NCBI GenBank assembly: GCA_963575745.1
Contig: CAUYUJ010014192.1
Coordinates: forward strand, 200,001-264,000
Length of the DNA stretch: 64,000 bases
Direction of reading: 5' to 3'
Origin: Prorocentrum cordatum
Lineage: Eukaryota > Sar > Dinophyceae > Prorocentrales > Prorocentraceae
Below, piece after piece: positions 20,476 to 30,604 of this stretch. Every line of letters begins with the position of its first letter. The first letter of the stretch is position 1. The notes beneath the pieces are model-generated. The model did no database searches. It saw only the letters and a program-made list of their open reading frames with translations, and was not told where the DNA came from. The translations under genes were made by a program, and so were the position numbers.

Positions 20476-20586
20476 GAAGCGAACACCCACCCCCATCCCC
20501 AGTCCCGACGCCCATCCCCGAGCCGGCGGTTCAAGGGGTCGGGGATGGGCGTCGGGACTGGGGGTGGGGGTGGGTTCTCGCCTTCT
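20476..20586. repeat. Long near-perfect hairpin, 36-bp stem
   Basis: Bases 20486-20521 pair with 20539-20574 over 36 positions with one A-to-G change that still allows a G-T pair. The loop is 17 nt (20522-20538). Weaker pairing extends the stem outward towards 20476 and 20586. Arms read CCCACCCCCATCCCC... and ...GGGGTGGGGGTGGG. It is a precursor-like hairpin or a recent inverted duplication. Confidence 0.8.
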
Positions 20587-20829
20587 CCGCAATGACCTCC
20601 CAGTGCTATGCAATTTTCTCGACCGATCGCTCCACCTCGGCGAGGGAGTGAAGGCTATACGTGCCTCTGGCTGCCGCAGGCCGCCCCCACTTCCGCCCCC
20701 CCCCCCCTCGCCCCCCGCAGACGAGGCGTCGACGCGGCGGCGCCCCAGGCGTGGGCGCTTCAGGCGGAACGCCGCCCGTGGCCCAGGATCGGCGAACGCA
20801 CACCAACGTTGACACACACCAGATCTCTT

Positions 20830-21260
20830 ATGCATCGTCCCCCGGGTCCTGTTTTTAAGGGGCGCCTTTTTTGTAATTGGGGGGGTCCAGTTTATCAGGG
20901 CGTTTTCTTCGGATTGGAGCCTGGGGGGTCCGGTTTATGGAGGCGCCCCGTCGAAGAGGGGGGTCCGAAATGTTTGGTCGCATTTGGAGGGGGTCCGTTT
21001 TTTTAGGGGGGCATCGAGTAATGAGGGAATTGGACTAAAGCCCTTTTTAGGCTCAGGAGGTGCTCTGGTGTTCGTGGCGCTCCTCAGATCCACCCATCAG
21101 GAGGGGGATAAAAACACACTCACACAGACACAAGTCGTCGTGGACTTCCAGGAACACATGAGAGACTATGGGAAGTGGGGGGGGGCAAACAACCGAGAAA
21201 CTATTGGGAAAGTTGGGGAATCCTGGGATTCGTGTCTATTTGTTTGTGTGTCCCAGGGGG
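20830..21260. other. G-rich stretch with repeated GGGGGTCC words
   Basis: No gene recognised. GGGGGTCCGTTT, GGGGGTCCGGTTT and GGGGGTCCAGTTT recur between 20880 and 21000, suggesting an old tandem repeat of about 60-70 bp. Confidence 0.4.
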
Positions 21261-21582
21261 CCTTTGATCCATGTCGGGGAAAGTGACCAACCGTGTCCCA
21301 GGCCCGCCGCGGCCAGGACATTCCATTGTCCGCCCTTTATCCCGTGTGCCGCACAGTTGGGCGATGACTGTGTCGGAAGTCGCCGTTCAAGGCTGCACGA
21401 TCCTCGCGGTGTCCTCTGCACGGCCAGTGCCGAGCTCGTCACGACACGACCCTGCAGGGCGAGCCTCTGCCTGCACGTCCCAGATCCATGCTTGATGTTC
21501 CTGGCCCCCGAGGGCGGACATCAAGCACATACTTCCGTTTGACCGTCTCATGTTTTCGAAGGTTTTGGGAGTGAAAGTTGCG

Positions 21583-21690
21583 TGTCGGCGGCGGGCGAGG
21601 GGGGGAAGTGAGCAGAGAAGGCCTCCTCTGAAGGCGGCGGGGCTTCTCAGAAGCCCCCCGGCCTTCTGAGATGTGTTCTGTGTGTTTCCG
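21583..21690 (+). repeat. Dispersed repeat F5, copy 1
   Basis: Matches 61302-61410: GGCGAGGGGGGGAAGTGAG, TCAGAAGCC/GGCGGCGG, TTCTCAGAAGCC, TTCTGAGA, TCTGTGTGTTYCGGGG. The TTCTCAGAAGCC words are internally palindromic. Confidence 0.65.
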
Positions 21691-21718
21691 GGTAAGGCTT
21701 AGACTCCGCGCATCAAAT

Positions 21719-21877
21719 GTATGCACCGTACCACGTTGGCGTCTCCCAAGGCCTTGTCGATCTTCGACCCAGGAATGGTGCGGTGCAGAGTGTATCGGCC
21801 ATTAGGAGCCCCAAAAGTGCACCGTACCACGTTCGAAGGGGGCCTGAACGGAGTCCAGGCATGATACGGTGCATAGG
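21719..21877. repeat. Inverted-repeat element with TATGCACCGTACCACG ends
   Basis: TATGCACCGTACCACG at 21719 is matched at 14 of 16 positions by the reverse complement of the end at 21877 (CATGATACGGTGCATA). A second direct GTGCACCGTACCACGTT lies at 21828. Single copy in the window. Confidence 0.5.
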
Positions 21878-22018
21878 CGACATTCTGGTATACAAAGTTT
21901 CTCAGGAAGACCTGGGGGCGTCCGAGCCTTCTGAGAAGGCTTGCACCCTCTCACTTCGACTAGACGTAGGAGCGATCTTTCGCTGGAGTGACCTTTGGTG
22001 CGGGCCCAATGTGGTCGT

Positions 22019-22174
22019 AAGTCGGGCATGTCCCTCCACAGGAGGAATATTCAGAAATAGTACAAAATAGTCAGGGGACGATTTGTTTGATTATTGTTGG
22101 GCATTAATTGATGATGTGTTGACAATTTTTATGGTTTTGTTCAAAATCCGCCTGTTGGGGGACACGCCCGATTT
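22019..22174 (+). mobile_element. AAGTCGGGC miniature element, second full copy
   Basis: Left end TAAGTCGGGCATGTCCCTCC then ACAGGAGGAATATTC; right end AAAATCCGCCTG then GGGGGACACGCCCGAT. Interior AT-rich with AAATAGTACAAAATAGTCA. Confidence 0.75.
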
Positions 22175-22669
22175 CAATGTGGTCCCGCGGTCCACCAGCT
22201 AGGCTTCCCCTCCCCGAGCTGGTGGCACCCCCTTCCGGGCGCGCCCCCAGAGAGTGCCACGAACGGAGTGCCCCCAGTTCGGGGGGGGGGGGCCTTTGGG
22301 AACGGAGAGTTCTATGGAGTGCTGATGGCAGTGGCTCGTTTCGCACTCATGACTAGGGCCACTCTTGCGTGTAGTCGAACTCCCCCCCTCCCAGCTCGCC
22401 GCCAGTGCCTCGTTCGGTGGCAAATCATGGGAGCCTCGTATACCCTCTTCATTCCGTCTGTAGCGTCGATTAGCGCCGATTGGCGTCTGGAGTCGGTGAG
22501 ATAGCGCCGATTTAGCGTCGATATACCGTCGATGAGCGTCGAGTCGGCGTCGATTTGGCGTCGATTCAGTGCCGATTCGCGATAGCCGAGACGATGGTAT
22601 GGGAGGCTCCCATGAGTTGCCGCCGAAGCGTGCAGCACCAACGGTCGTGAGCATTAAGTTCTGGGAGAG
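22175..22669. other. Spacer with degenerate GCGTCGAT repeats
   Basis: No gene recognised. Between 22460 and 22590 GCGTCGAT, GCGCCGAT and TCGATT words recur every 10-12 bp. Confidence 0.4.
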
Positions 22670-23745
22670 AAGGAGAGGGGGGAGGAGAAGGATGGGGGGG
22701 AGGAGGAGGAGGAGGAGGAGGAGGAGGAGGAGGAGGAGGAGGGAGGAGGAGGAGGAGGAGGAGGGGGGAGGAGAGGAGGAGGAGGAGGAGGAGGAGGAGG
22801 AGGAGGAGGAGGAGGAGGAGGAGGAGGAAGAGGAGGAGGGGGAGGAGGAGGCTCCCATACGTTGCCACCAAACTCGCCGCCAGTGCCCCTGCGTGCCGTA
22901 CCGCGCCGCCCCACAGAGCCCCCCTGGCCGCCCGCAGGTCCGGATCACCGTGCGGGAGCTCGGCCTGCTGGGCTCCACCGAAGTGTGCTCGGTGCTGCCG
23001 CGCCGCCTCCCCTTCGCCCTCGCCCCCCCCCCCCTTCGGTCGGAACGACGGAGGGGTAGGGGGGAGGAGGACGACGAGGACGAGGAGGACGAGGAAGAAG
23101 AGGAGGAGGAGGACGAGGAGGGAGGAGGAGGGAGGAGGAGGCGGAGGAGGAGGAGGAGGGGAGGAGGAGGAGGAGGAGGAGGAGGAGGAGGGGAGGAGGG
23201 GGGAGGGGGAGGGGGGGCTGCGACCGAGGGTCCCTTCAGCCGCCAGGAAGCAGGAGTGGAAGGTAGGAGGAGGAGGAGGAGGAGGAGGAGGAGGAGGGGG
23301 AGGAGGAGGAGGAGATGGAGGAGATGGAGGAGGAGATGGAGGAGGAGAGGAGGAGGAGGGAGGAGGAGGAGGAGGAGGAGGAGGAGGAGGCGGAGGAGGA
23401 GGAGGAGGAGAAGGAGGAGGAAGAGGAGAAGGAGGAGGGGGAGGAGGAGGCGGAGGAGGAGGAGGAGGAGGAGGAGGGAGGAGGGGGAGGAGGGGGAGGA
23501 GGGGGAGGCTGCGACCGAGGGTCGTTGCAGCCGCCAGGAAGCAGGAGTGGAAGTTCGGAGGAGGAGGAGGAGGAGGAGGCGGAGGGTGAGGAGGACGACG
23601 AGAAGGACGAGGAGGAGGAGAACGAGGTGAAGGGGAGGAGGAGGAGGAGGAGGAGGAGGAGGAGGAGGAGGAGGAGGAGGAGGAGGAGGAGGAGGAGGAA
23701 GAGGGGAGTCAGGGGAGGCTGCGACCAAATGTCCCTTCAGCCGTC
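22670..23745 (+). repeat. (GGA)n array 2, with three embedded 45-bp islands
   Basis: More than 1 kb of GAG/GGA triplets. Three islands share CTGCGACC, CAGCCGCCAGGAAGC and AGGAGTGGAAG, at 23217, 23507 and (diverged) 23717. The islands mark a higher-order repeat. Very long Glu- or Leu-coding frames here are low-complexity artefacts. Confidence 0.9.
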
Positions 23746-23783
23746 AGGAGTCAGGAATCAGGGGGAGCAAGGGCGGGGGGTGT

Positions 23784-23945
23784 TACGAAATCTGTTGCGT
23801 GCAGCTTGTTTCGGCCACGCCGCCGGGCGGCGTTCCTCCATACATGGTCTTGCTGGTGCTGGGAGGCACCAGGAAAAAGCAGCCACGTGAGTTCATTTCG
23901 TCCTCCTCCTTTGCCAAGCCCTTTGGCATCCCCCCTTTTCGACCG
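23784..23945 (+). ncRNA. Dispersed structured element F9, copy 1 (putative RNA structure)
   Basis: Shares TACGAAATCTGTTGCGTGCA, GCTTGTTTCGGCC, TTCCTCCATACAT and the following hairpin with 53734-53880. The hairpin CTGGTGC-TGGGAG-GCACCAG (23853-23872) keeps its pairing relative to the CCGGCGC-TGGGAG-GCGCCGG of the second copy although four stem bases differ. Whether it is transcribed is unknown; a repeat is certain, an RNA is inference. Confidence 0.4.
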
Positions 23946-24006
23946 CTCTTATCCCCGCCCTCGCCCCCCCCCCCCTGTGCGGGCGGCTCGCTACCGTCAG
24001 CATCGT

Positions 24007-24225
24007 CTATAGCGTTTTTTTCAGTTTGATTCCCGCAGCTTTGTTTCCATCGCATTCCGCCCCCCTCTCGATGACTTCTTTCCTGCACTGAACGCAGGCG
24101 TAAAGTTCGCAGTGTGCTGCTAGCACGACCTTCTGCGGGGCCTCCAGGGCAGATGGCTGCGGTGGTACGTAGGGAAGCGCTGCTGCAATCCCTCCCACTC
24201 CGCCTGCGTCAAACTGTTTACGCAA
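24007..24225 (-). CDS. Small unrecognised ORF with CxxC motifs
   Basis: A 72-codon frame on - includes HCELYACVQCRKEVIERG and ends KLKKTL. The Cys/His spacing resembles a small zinc-binding module, but too few residues are present to name one. It may be an exon; no ATG-proximal context supports expression. Confidence 0.25.
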   Translation of the reverse strand: MRKQFDAGGVGGIAAALPYVPPQPSALEAPQKVVLAAHCELYACVQCRKEVIERGAECDGNKAAGIKLKKTL

Positions 24226-24784
24226 CCTCCTCCTGCCACGAAGGTGGTGACGTTAGCCCAGCCGGCGGCCAATATAGAACAGTGCGCTGCGTGGGAGCTG
24301 CAACGGCTTGTCGATGGTACGGTGATAGTTCCCGTGAGAGGCAGCGGATTGCTCGGTGTGCGCTCCAAGGACAATTTGTGTACGGTCGGTTCATTCGGGG
24401 TTGGCGCGTTGGTGCGAAGGCGATCAAGGTTGAATTCTGCGACGCGTAAAAACCGACGGACACGGCAATTAGCGCCATTGGACCCGACGGAATGTAATGT
24501 TGAACGATCGAGGTTGCGATCGACTCAAGTTTGAACGACCGAGGCGCTATCCAAAATCTTCGCACGCGCCAACGCCGCACGAACCGAACGTCATCGAGAA
24601 TAAACGAGCCCCTAGCCCTGATAACTCAGTGAAGGCGTGGCCTCACACAGGTCTTTGCCTCAGGGATCAAACATCAGGGCGGTATGGTTTAACACTAACG
24701 CATCTGCAGCAACGTCCCTCTATCCCTAACGTCTTTTGGCCCTCCTAACTTGGGTCCCCTCCCAAATGATTAGGGGTCCTCTTA
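24226..24784. other. Lower-GC spacer, nothing recognised
   Basis: More balanced base composition than its neighbours, but no convincing ORF on either strand and no repeat found within the window. Confidence 0.35.
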
Positions 24785-24960
24785 CAGTGGAAACCCATGC
24801 CTAGAAACACCGTGCTTGCCACCAGAGTGTCCTGGGTTTATTGGGTTTCGATGGTTTTGCCGTGGAAAGCGTGACCTTCCCACACCAAAAATCAATAGGC
24901 GTCCTGGAGTCTCAAGGTTGGATTTCTTGTGGAAGGTTTCTTGTGGTCGAGCTCCTACTG
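24785..24960 (+). mobile_element. CAGTG-ended miniature element (Tc1/mariner-like MITE), copy 1
   Basis: Starts CAGTGGAAACCCATGCC after a TA dinucleotide and ends CTCCTACTG; 176 bp. Internal words GTTTCGATGGTTTTGC, CACACCAAAAATCAATAGG and GTCCTGGAGTCTCA are shared with the copies at 37106, 39366 and 62210. CAGTG termini with TA flanks are typical of Tc1/mariner elements. Confidence 0.75.
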
Positions 24961-25567
24961 CACCCTCCACCTCCCACTTCCCTCCGCCTTCACCTTCCAT
25001 ACCATCCGACCTCCGCGGAAGGTGCCGCAGACTTCTTTGAGTTGCATCGGAAATTTACGCACTTCGAGGACGCGTCCACATCGAGCATACCGAAAAAGGG
25101 GCGGAATGTCAGGGCGGAATGCCAGAAGAATGAGGGGGAGGGCTATCGCTAGCCTTGCCTCGTCTTCGCGTCCCTGGGCCTCCTGGGGGGCCCTCGTCGC
25201 CTCGGCTGGGTTGTCCTCCAAAGCGGTTGGAGAGCACCCCCCGGAGAGGTTTGGGCAGCGGCGGTATCGTTGCCCTCCGGCCCCCGATCCCCGCCTCCGT
25301 CGTGCCCTGTCCCTCGCCCTCGCCCTCGCCCCTCTGCGCCGGCAGCGCGCCTGCCGGTGCCCTCGAGGTCGGGAGTTCGAAGGCCTCGGATGTGAACTGT
25401 CGGTTCTCGGATGTTTTTCGGTCTCGGGGTGCGTGCCAGCAGCTGCGCCTGCCGAGAGAGCTCCTGGGGGGGGGGGCGACGCAGCGTCCCGAGCGGCCAG
25501 CGAAGAGGCCGAGCTGCGACCCCCCAGGCCACCAGACCTCCAGTCGGAGTTTGAGAGACCTCCTGCC
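24961..25567. other. GC-rich spacer, nothing recognised
   Basis: Open frames on both strands are Pro/Arg/Ala-rich and overlap each other; none has features of a known family. Confidence 0.35.
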
Positions 25568-25722
25568 CTGACACGTCGATTCGTGAGTTGTCCGTCTTCG
25601 GTTCTCGAGAGGGCACCGCGGCCGTTATTTTCCAGGCTTGCGCCCGCCAGGTCTGGGCCCGAGGTCGTTCTCACCGAAACACGTCTTACTAAAGGGGGCT
25701 CCGTCCATCCCCGATCCAGCGC
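25568..25722 (+). repeat. Dispersed repeat F8, copy 2
   Basis: Matches 19549-19712 through ACGTCGATTCGTGAGTTGTCC, CGGCCGTTATTTTCCAGG and the ACTAAAGGGGGCTCCGTCC tail (each shown in part). Preceded by AGACCTCCTGCCCTGACA, which also precedes the copy at 50258. Confidence 0.7.
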
Positions 25723-26084
25723 ATGGAAAAGCTGAAGGCGGATGTGTTCCACTGTTTTCGGCCCCATGGGCGACCTCGCCGGGGCTCAGGGCCGTCAGAC
25801 CACGACTCTGGACGAGGAGCTGGCCCTGGGGAGCGGTCAGGACTTTTGGGAACGTCGTTGGAAAAAAAAACAAGGCATCGGATCTTTGGGTCTCTTGCGC
25901 GTCGGATCCCTTTTTTTCCCTGAGGCTGTGGTCCGGCAGTCTCTCCCCAATTGAACGTGGATCGGCGCGGGGTCTGCCAAGGGGATAACTATGGGGGGGG
26001 GTCTGAGTCGATACCAAGTTCCTTGATATAATGCTAACCCTGGCTTGCAAGCGGGATACCATGGCCGGAGGTAATTGTCCAGGC

Positions 26085-26300
26085 TCAGTGGGTTCGGCCC
26101 ACGTTGCGGATGCATCTGCCGCCTAAGCCAGTCAGGGCAGTTGCCACCTGCTCATGGGCAAGGTTGGGCCAGATATGACGCTCCGGGGCATCCCGTATCC
26201 CCTTAGCCACCAGCGCGGCGATCCGCGTTCCTTTCCTGCGCATCGGATCCTTGTGGGGCAGACCAGTGCCAGCCATGCACCCCGAGGCCTCCTCTGCGCT
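26085..26300 (-). pseudogene. Unrecognised coding remnant
   Basis: On - the last 65 codons of a frame read GTGLPHKDPMRRKGTRIA, LVAKGIRDAPERHIWPNLA, HEQVATALTGLGGRCIRNV, stop at 26085. Codons end mostly in G/C and composition is protein-like. Upstream the frame becomes Arg/Ser/Pro-rich, so the gene is broken or spliced. Family unknown. Confidence 0.35.
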
Positions 26301-26549
26301 CCGTGTCATGGGCTCGAGGCGGGTGCGCGCCGCGCTGGCGCAGAGGAGGCCCCGGCGCGGGCGTTCAAGGCTTGACGCCCGCAGTGGCACGGGATCGGCC
26401 GATGTACTCGGAGGAGCTCGATGTACACCACATCGCTGTGTCTGCCAAGGAGCCGAGGAAGTTGGCGAATCCTTCCGGCGCATGCTCCAACAGCAGTGCT
26501 TGTGCTTCGGGTGTCTCAGCTCCTGTCTCAGGAGCTGGGCCTGAATGTC

Positions 26550-26890
26550 GATCTGCCAGCTCCGTGCTTGCTGTCGTCGCCTCGTCGCCGCCCGTCGTTT
26601 GGGCCCTGGTGTCGGTCTGGCGGTTCAGTGCTCGCCGTCGCTGCCTCGTCCCCACCCATCGTTTCTGTTTGCGTGTCTGTGTGTGTTGTGTCTGTGTGTC
26701 TTCGACATCGGAGACATGAAGTCTCGAACTCCATCGACCCCTCGACCCTTCATCGTCGGGCTTCGACCCCTCGACCCTTCGAGCTTCGACCACTCGACCC
26801 TCGACCCCTCGACCCTTCGAGCTTCGTCGGTCTGCTCCCTCTCGAGCTTCGACCCCTCGACCCTCCATCGTCGGGCTGCGACCCCGGGGA
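26550..26890 (+). repeat. TCGACCC-type tandem repeat
   Basis: TCGACCCCTCGACCCTTCGAG and variants recur from 26735 to 26870; CATCGTCGGGCTTCGACCCC and CATCGTCGGGCTGCGACCCC flank it. Upstream 26550-26640 shows a doubled TCGTCGCC...CCCATCGTTT module. Confidence 0.6.
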
Positions 26891-27132
26891 GGTGCGCTTC
26901 CGGGCATGCGACGTCGTGGACTGGTCCCACTCCGACATCCCCGAGAGGAGGAGCGCAGCCCGCGCAAGGTTGTTTGCCGGCGCCCAGGCGCCCAGCCTGG
27001 CAGCTGGGCGAAGCACGCGACGATGCCCGCCCTTCTGGCCTCAAACAGTGGCCCTGCATTGTTCAGGCGTGTGCATCGCTTCTCGTCAAGGAGTGGCGAG
27101 GCGTCCTGGCTCACCTAGAGCCCTGCCAAACA

Positions 27133-27291
27133 ATGTTCTAAGAACCCATGGTGGTATCCACGACATGTTCTTAGAACATTTCTGGCTGGGACTGTCTTGG
27201 GTAAACACATCGGGTTAATGTTCTGAGAACATTGTTTTTGTTCTTAGAACCTTGTTTCTGTTCTTAGCACATGCTTGGGTTCTAAGAACAT
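27133..27291. promoter_or_regulatory. Cluster of six TGTTCTnAGAACA palindromes
   Basis: Palindromic sites lie at 27133-27145, 27165-27179, 27218-27232, 27239-27250, 27259-27272 and 27278-27291. The two best are ATGTTCTTAGAACAT and ATGTTCTGAGAACAT, perfect about a central base. The last three are 20 bp apart and partly arise from a 20-bp tandem repeat. A dimeric DNA-binding protein could use such sites; function is inference. Confidence 0.45.
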
Positions 27292-27299
27292 TTCGTGGA

Positions 27300-27437
27300 A
27301 GGACTAGGAATGCCGGGACGGTCGGTCCCAGCTCAATCTCGGCGAAAACCATCGAGGAGCATTTTGGATCATCGTGCGAACAAGCAGCGCGCGACGCCGA
27401 CGCACGTACGGGGGATGGACGTCCGAGCGATGGCAGG
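27300..27437 (+). mobile_element. TTGGCATCGCTCGG miniature element, diverged copy
   Basis: Shares TCGGCGAAAACCATCGAGG, AGCATTTTGGATCAT and the end GGATGGACGTCCGAGCGATGG with 37484-37612 and 38592-38728. Its left terminal repeat is lost. Confidence 0.55.
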
Positions 27438-28099
27438 TGGCGGAGCGTCCCGCCCTGCCTGCGGTCCCACCGGCTGGTGTGCTGATTACCTTGGGTGGTT
27501 TGCGCGAAGTGTTCGCATAACAGCTTGGGAACAGGTTCTGGGTGATACGGTGTATGGCTTTGGTTCATCGGCGTTTGATTCGTTCGGTGTCGTTGTTCAG
27601 GAATGCCAAGACGGTCGGCCCCTGTTCAAGGGCCGCCATTCTCCCAGATATCCGACAGGTAAGTCACGTTGCATTTTCGGGGAACCTCGCATGTCCTAGA
27701 AGTTGCCGTATTCTCTCTTGTACTCGCCGTGGTTTCGACGCGGGTCCAACGTGGATTATTCGACGTGGATTCGACGCGGATCCGACGCTGTCGGGATGGA
27801 TTCGGCGTGGATCTTGCGTGCTGGGCAGCGGCACGACGGGACCGACAATGCCCGCCGAGGATGCAGCACAAGTCAAGGCTTTGGGTCGCGCACAGACCGC
27901 CTCCCCCACGGCTGACCTTGACAGGGCCCCCCGAGTACCCGACGGTCCTTGAGTGTAGGTATTGTGAAGGCCTTGCGGCTGGTGCCGCCGACCCAGAGGG
28001 GCGACGACGAACACCACGACGAGGACCACGACGACGACGAGGACGACGAGTTGAGAACCCGGCACAGGCTGGGGACATGAGGCTGGCGGTGGAGGGAGG
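27438..28099. other. Spacer, nothing firmly recognised
   Basis: A splice-donor-like CAGGTAAGT occurs at 27657-27665 after a short protein-like frame (FGVVVQECQDGRPLFKGRH), but no partner exon could be placed. GACGACGA triplets lie near 28005-28055. Confidence 0.3.
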
Positions 28100-28362
28100 A
28101 GGATGAGGAGGAGGAGGAAGAGGAAGAGGCGGAGGAGGAGGACGAGGAGGAAGAGGATTATTATGAGGCGGAGGAAGAGGAGGAGGAGGGGGAGGGGAGG
28201 GGGAGGAAGGAGAGGAGGAGGAGGAGGAGGAGGAGGAGGAGGGAGGAGGAGGAGGAGGAGGAGGAGAAAGAAGATAACGACGAGAAAGAGGAGGAGGAGG
28301 AGAAAGAGGAGGAGGAGGAGGAGGAGGAGGAGGAGGAGGAGGAGGAGGAGGAGGAGGAGAGG
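28100..28362 (+). repeat. (GGA)n array 3
   Basis: GAG/GGA triplets with AAG interruptions, purine on +. Confidence 0.9.
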
Positions 28363-28474
28363 GGGAGCCGTCTGCCTCCTCTCGGGTGCGGGCCTCTGTG
28401 GGGCGCAAGCCGGGGGGGAGCGCTCGACCCCCCGGGCCCCCTTATAGGGAACCCCGCGCGGAGCCGGGAGCCCT

Positions 28475-28590
28475 TCGGGCCCCCCTAGGGAACCCCCGGG
28501 GCCCCCCTGGGGTTGGGCACGAACGACACGGGCACGGAAAGAATGGGTACAATGCCCAACGGCAGTTCTTGCTCATTACCTAACAGCGAA
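28475..28590 (+). repeat. Inverted dispersed repeat F10, left copy
   Basis: Contains CCCCCTAGGGAACCCCC and GGGCACGGAAAGAATGGGTA then CAATGCCCAACGGCA. The same words occur in reverse complement at 29730-29810, so the 28.7-29.5 kb minisatellites are framed by an inverted pair. Confidence 0.6.
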
Positions 28591-28725
28591 GACTGATAGG
28601 TTTCTAGTGGTGTCAAAAGAGAGCATCATGACTCCTCAGGGGGGTCGGGGCGGGACCCGGGGCGGCTGCCGCCGAAGCCCAAATCGCCTGGGACATCCTC
28701 GCAAAATCGCTCTTGGCGCTGCTAG

Positions 28726-28980
28726 AACTCCATTCCCGGCGTACATTTTGGATGCCCGGAGCCAACTGTAGGCCACTTCGTGGTCTTCGAGTTCCCAGAA
28801 CTCCATTCCCGGCGTACATTTTGGATGCCCGGAGGCAATTGTAGGCCACTTCGTGGTCTTCGAGCTCCCAGAACCCCATTCCCGGGCCACATTTTGAATG
28901 CCCGGAGCCAACTGTAGGCCATTTCGTGCTCTTCGACTTCCCAGAACTCCACTCCCGGGCCACATTTTGAATGCCCGGAG
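28726..28980 (+). repeat. 73-bp tandem repeat, 3.5 units
   Basis: Units start AACTCCATTCCCGG at 28726, 28799, 28872 and 28945. Each carries CATTTTGGATGCCCGGAG and TAGGCCACTTCGTGGTCTTC or close variants. Confidence 0.95.
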
Positions 28981-29500
28981 GCTGAGGCACTGAGGCTGAC
29001 GCTGACGCTGAGGCTGAGGCAGGCTGAGGCTGAGGCTGAGGCAGGCTGAGGCTGAGGCAGGCTGAGGCTGAGGCCGAGGCTGAAGGCAGACTGAGGCTGA
29101 GGCAGACGCTGAGGCAGGTGATGCAGGCTGAGGCTGAGGCAGGCTGAGGCTGAGGCTGAGGCTGAGGCTGAGGCTGAAGGCAGGCTGAGGCTGAGGCTGA
29201 GGCAGGCTGAGGCTGGGGCTGAGGCAGGCTGATGCTGAGGCAGCCTGAGGCTGAGGCTGAGGCTGAGGCTGAGGCTGAGGCTGAGGCAGGCTGAGGCAGA
29301 CGCTGAGGCAGGCTGAGGCAGACGCTGAGGCTGATGCAGGCTGAGGCTGAGGCAGGCTGAGGCAGAGGCTGAGGCTGAGGCTGAAGGCAGACTGAGGCTG
29401 AGGCTGAAGCAGGCTGAGGTTGAGGCTGAGGCAGGCTGAGGCAGGCTGAGGCTGAGAGTGAGGCAGGCTGATACTCAGGCAGGCTGAGGCTGAGGCTGTG
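28981..29500 (+). repeat. (GCTGAG)n hexanucleotide minisatellite
   Basis: Mixed GCTGAG and GCAGGCTGAG units for about 520 bp. Frames through it read Ser/Leu/Gln/Pro repeats and are not taken as genes. Confidence 0.95.
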
Positions 29501-30260
29501 ATTGCGAATGCCGTTGCCACTGCGACTGTCATCGCGAATGCGACTGCGATTGTGAGAACAGCATAATTCTACAACTGGATTCTGATCTGAATCTTAAGGA
29601 GAATGCTTCCAGATATGATTCTACACATCGCTGTTAGGTTGCTTTGCCGGGATAATTTTGAACAGGGGTCGTTGTCGATGTCGCCGCGGCCTGTGTGCAT
29701 TTGAGACAGCGGGCCGCCTGCCCAACAGCGGCCGCTGTTAGTTTTGGACAACATTTGCTGTTGGGCATTGTACCCATTTTTTCCGTGCCCATCTCGGGCG
29801 TCCAAAATGGACCCCCTAGGGAACCCCCCTAGGGAACCCCCGGGGCCCCCCTAGGGAAAGGCGCCAGTCCGGGCCTATGCCTGGGGCCGGGACTGGGACA
29901 GGAATTGGCGGAATCTTGAAGGAGCCTGGGGAGTCTTACAGGATCCTTGGAGAAAGTGGGCAAGCCTGAAGAGTTCCGCGAGGCTCGAGGCATCCCGAGA
30001 GATCCTGAGAGGAGCGTGCTGGTGCTTGATTTTTGGGGGGATCCGTAGGGACTTCCCAGGGAGTGCTGCGGCTGCCGAAACCTTGGGGATTCTCGAGGGA
30101 GCCTTGGTTTTACCATTACAGTCGCGCGGTAGTTTGAGCAGGCTTGGTATTAGGGTCGCACCACGGCCTGGATTGGACCCAGTGTGAAACATACCTCGCC
30201 AGGACTGGCCCCGCTGAGCCGGGATTGGACCCACGTCGCCGCCCTCCTGCTAGACCAGGA
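29501..30260. other. Spacer holding the F10 right copy
   Basis: No gene recognised. 29730-29810 is the inverted partner of 28510-28585. CCCCCTAGGGAACCCCC words follow at 29811-29858. GGATTGGACCCA-type words repeat near 30172 and 30222. Confidence 0.45.
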
Positions 30261-30412
30261 TTAGGGGGCCACATGCGAACTTTACCCCTACCCCTCACGA
30301 CTTCCGAGAGGGAGGGTGGGGTTCATTTCGCTCGGGAGCTCCCGAACGAAGTGAACCCCACCTCTTCAGGAATCGTGGGGGGTAGGGGTAGGGTTCGCAT
30401 GCGGCCCCCTAA
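30261..30412. repeat. Foldback element, whole-length palindrome
   Basis: TTAGGGGGCCACATGCGAAC at 30261 pairs with the end GTTCGCATGCGGCCCCCTAA at 30412. The arms match for most of about 75 bp each. The centre is GGGAGCTCCC at 30334-30343, so there is almost no loop. TA dinucleotides flank the ends. Confidence 0.75.
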
Positions 30413-30604
30413 GGATTCCCTCCCCCAGTGGGGAAGGGGCAGAGGGAAGGGTGTCCCCTTTGACGTACACTGTTCGATGCGCCTTTTTTGTTTGATCTCC
30501 CTTACGACGACGACGACCATTCGAAGGAGGCTGGCGTACTTCAGATTGGGTTGGACTGGCCTCTCATAGGAGGTCCTCTCCAACACGCTGATTAGGTTTT
30601 GCGG

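Noticed and set aside
22199-23728. Long Leu/Pro/Ser or Glu/Arg frames through the GGA arrays
   Set aside because: Triplet repeats give single-residue polymers in every frame; no evidence of a gene.
27657-27665. Splice donor CAGGTAAGT after a short protein-like frame
   Set aside because: No acceptor or partner exon could be placed and part of the frame overlaps a miniature element.
28726-28980. CRISPR-like array
   Set aside because: The 73-bp units are contiguous copies without unique spacers, in a eukaryotic context.
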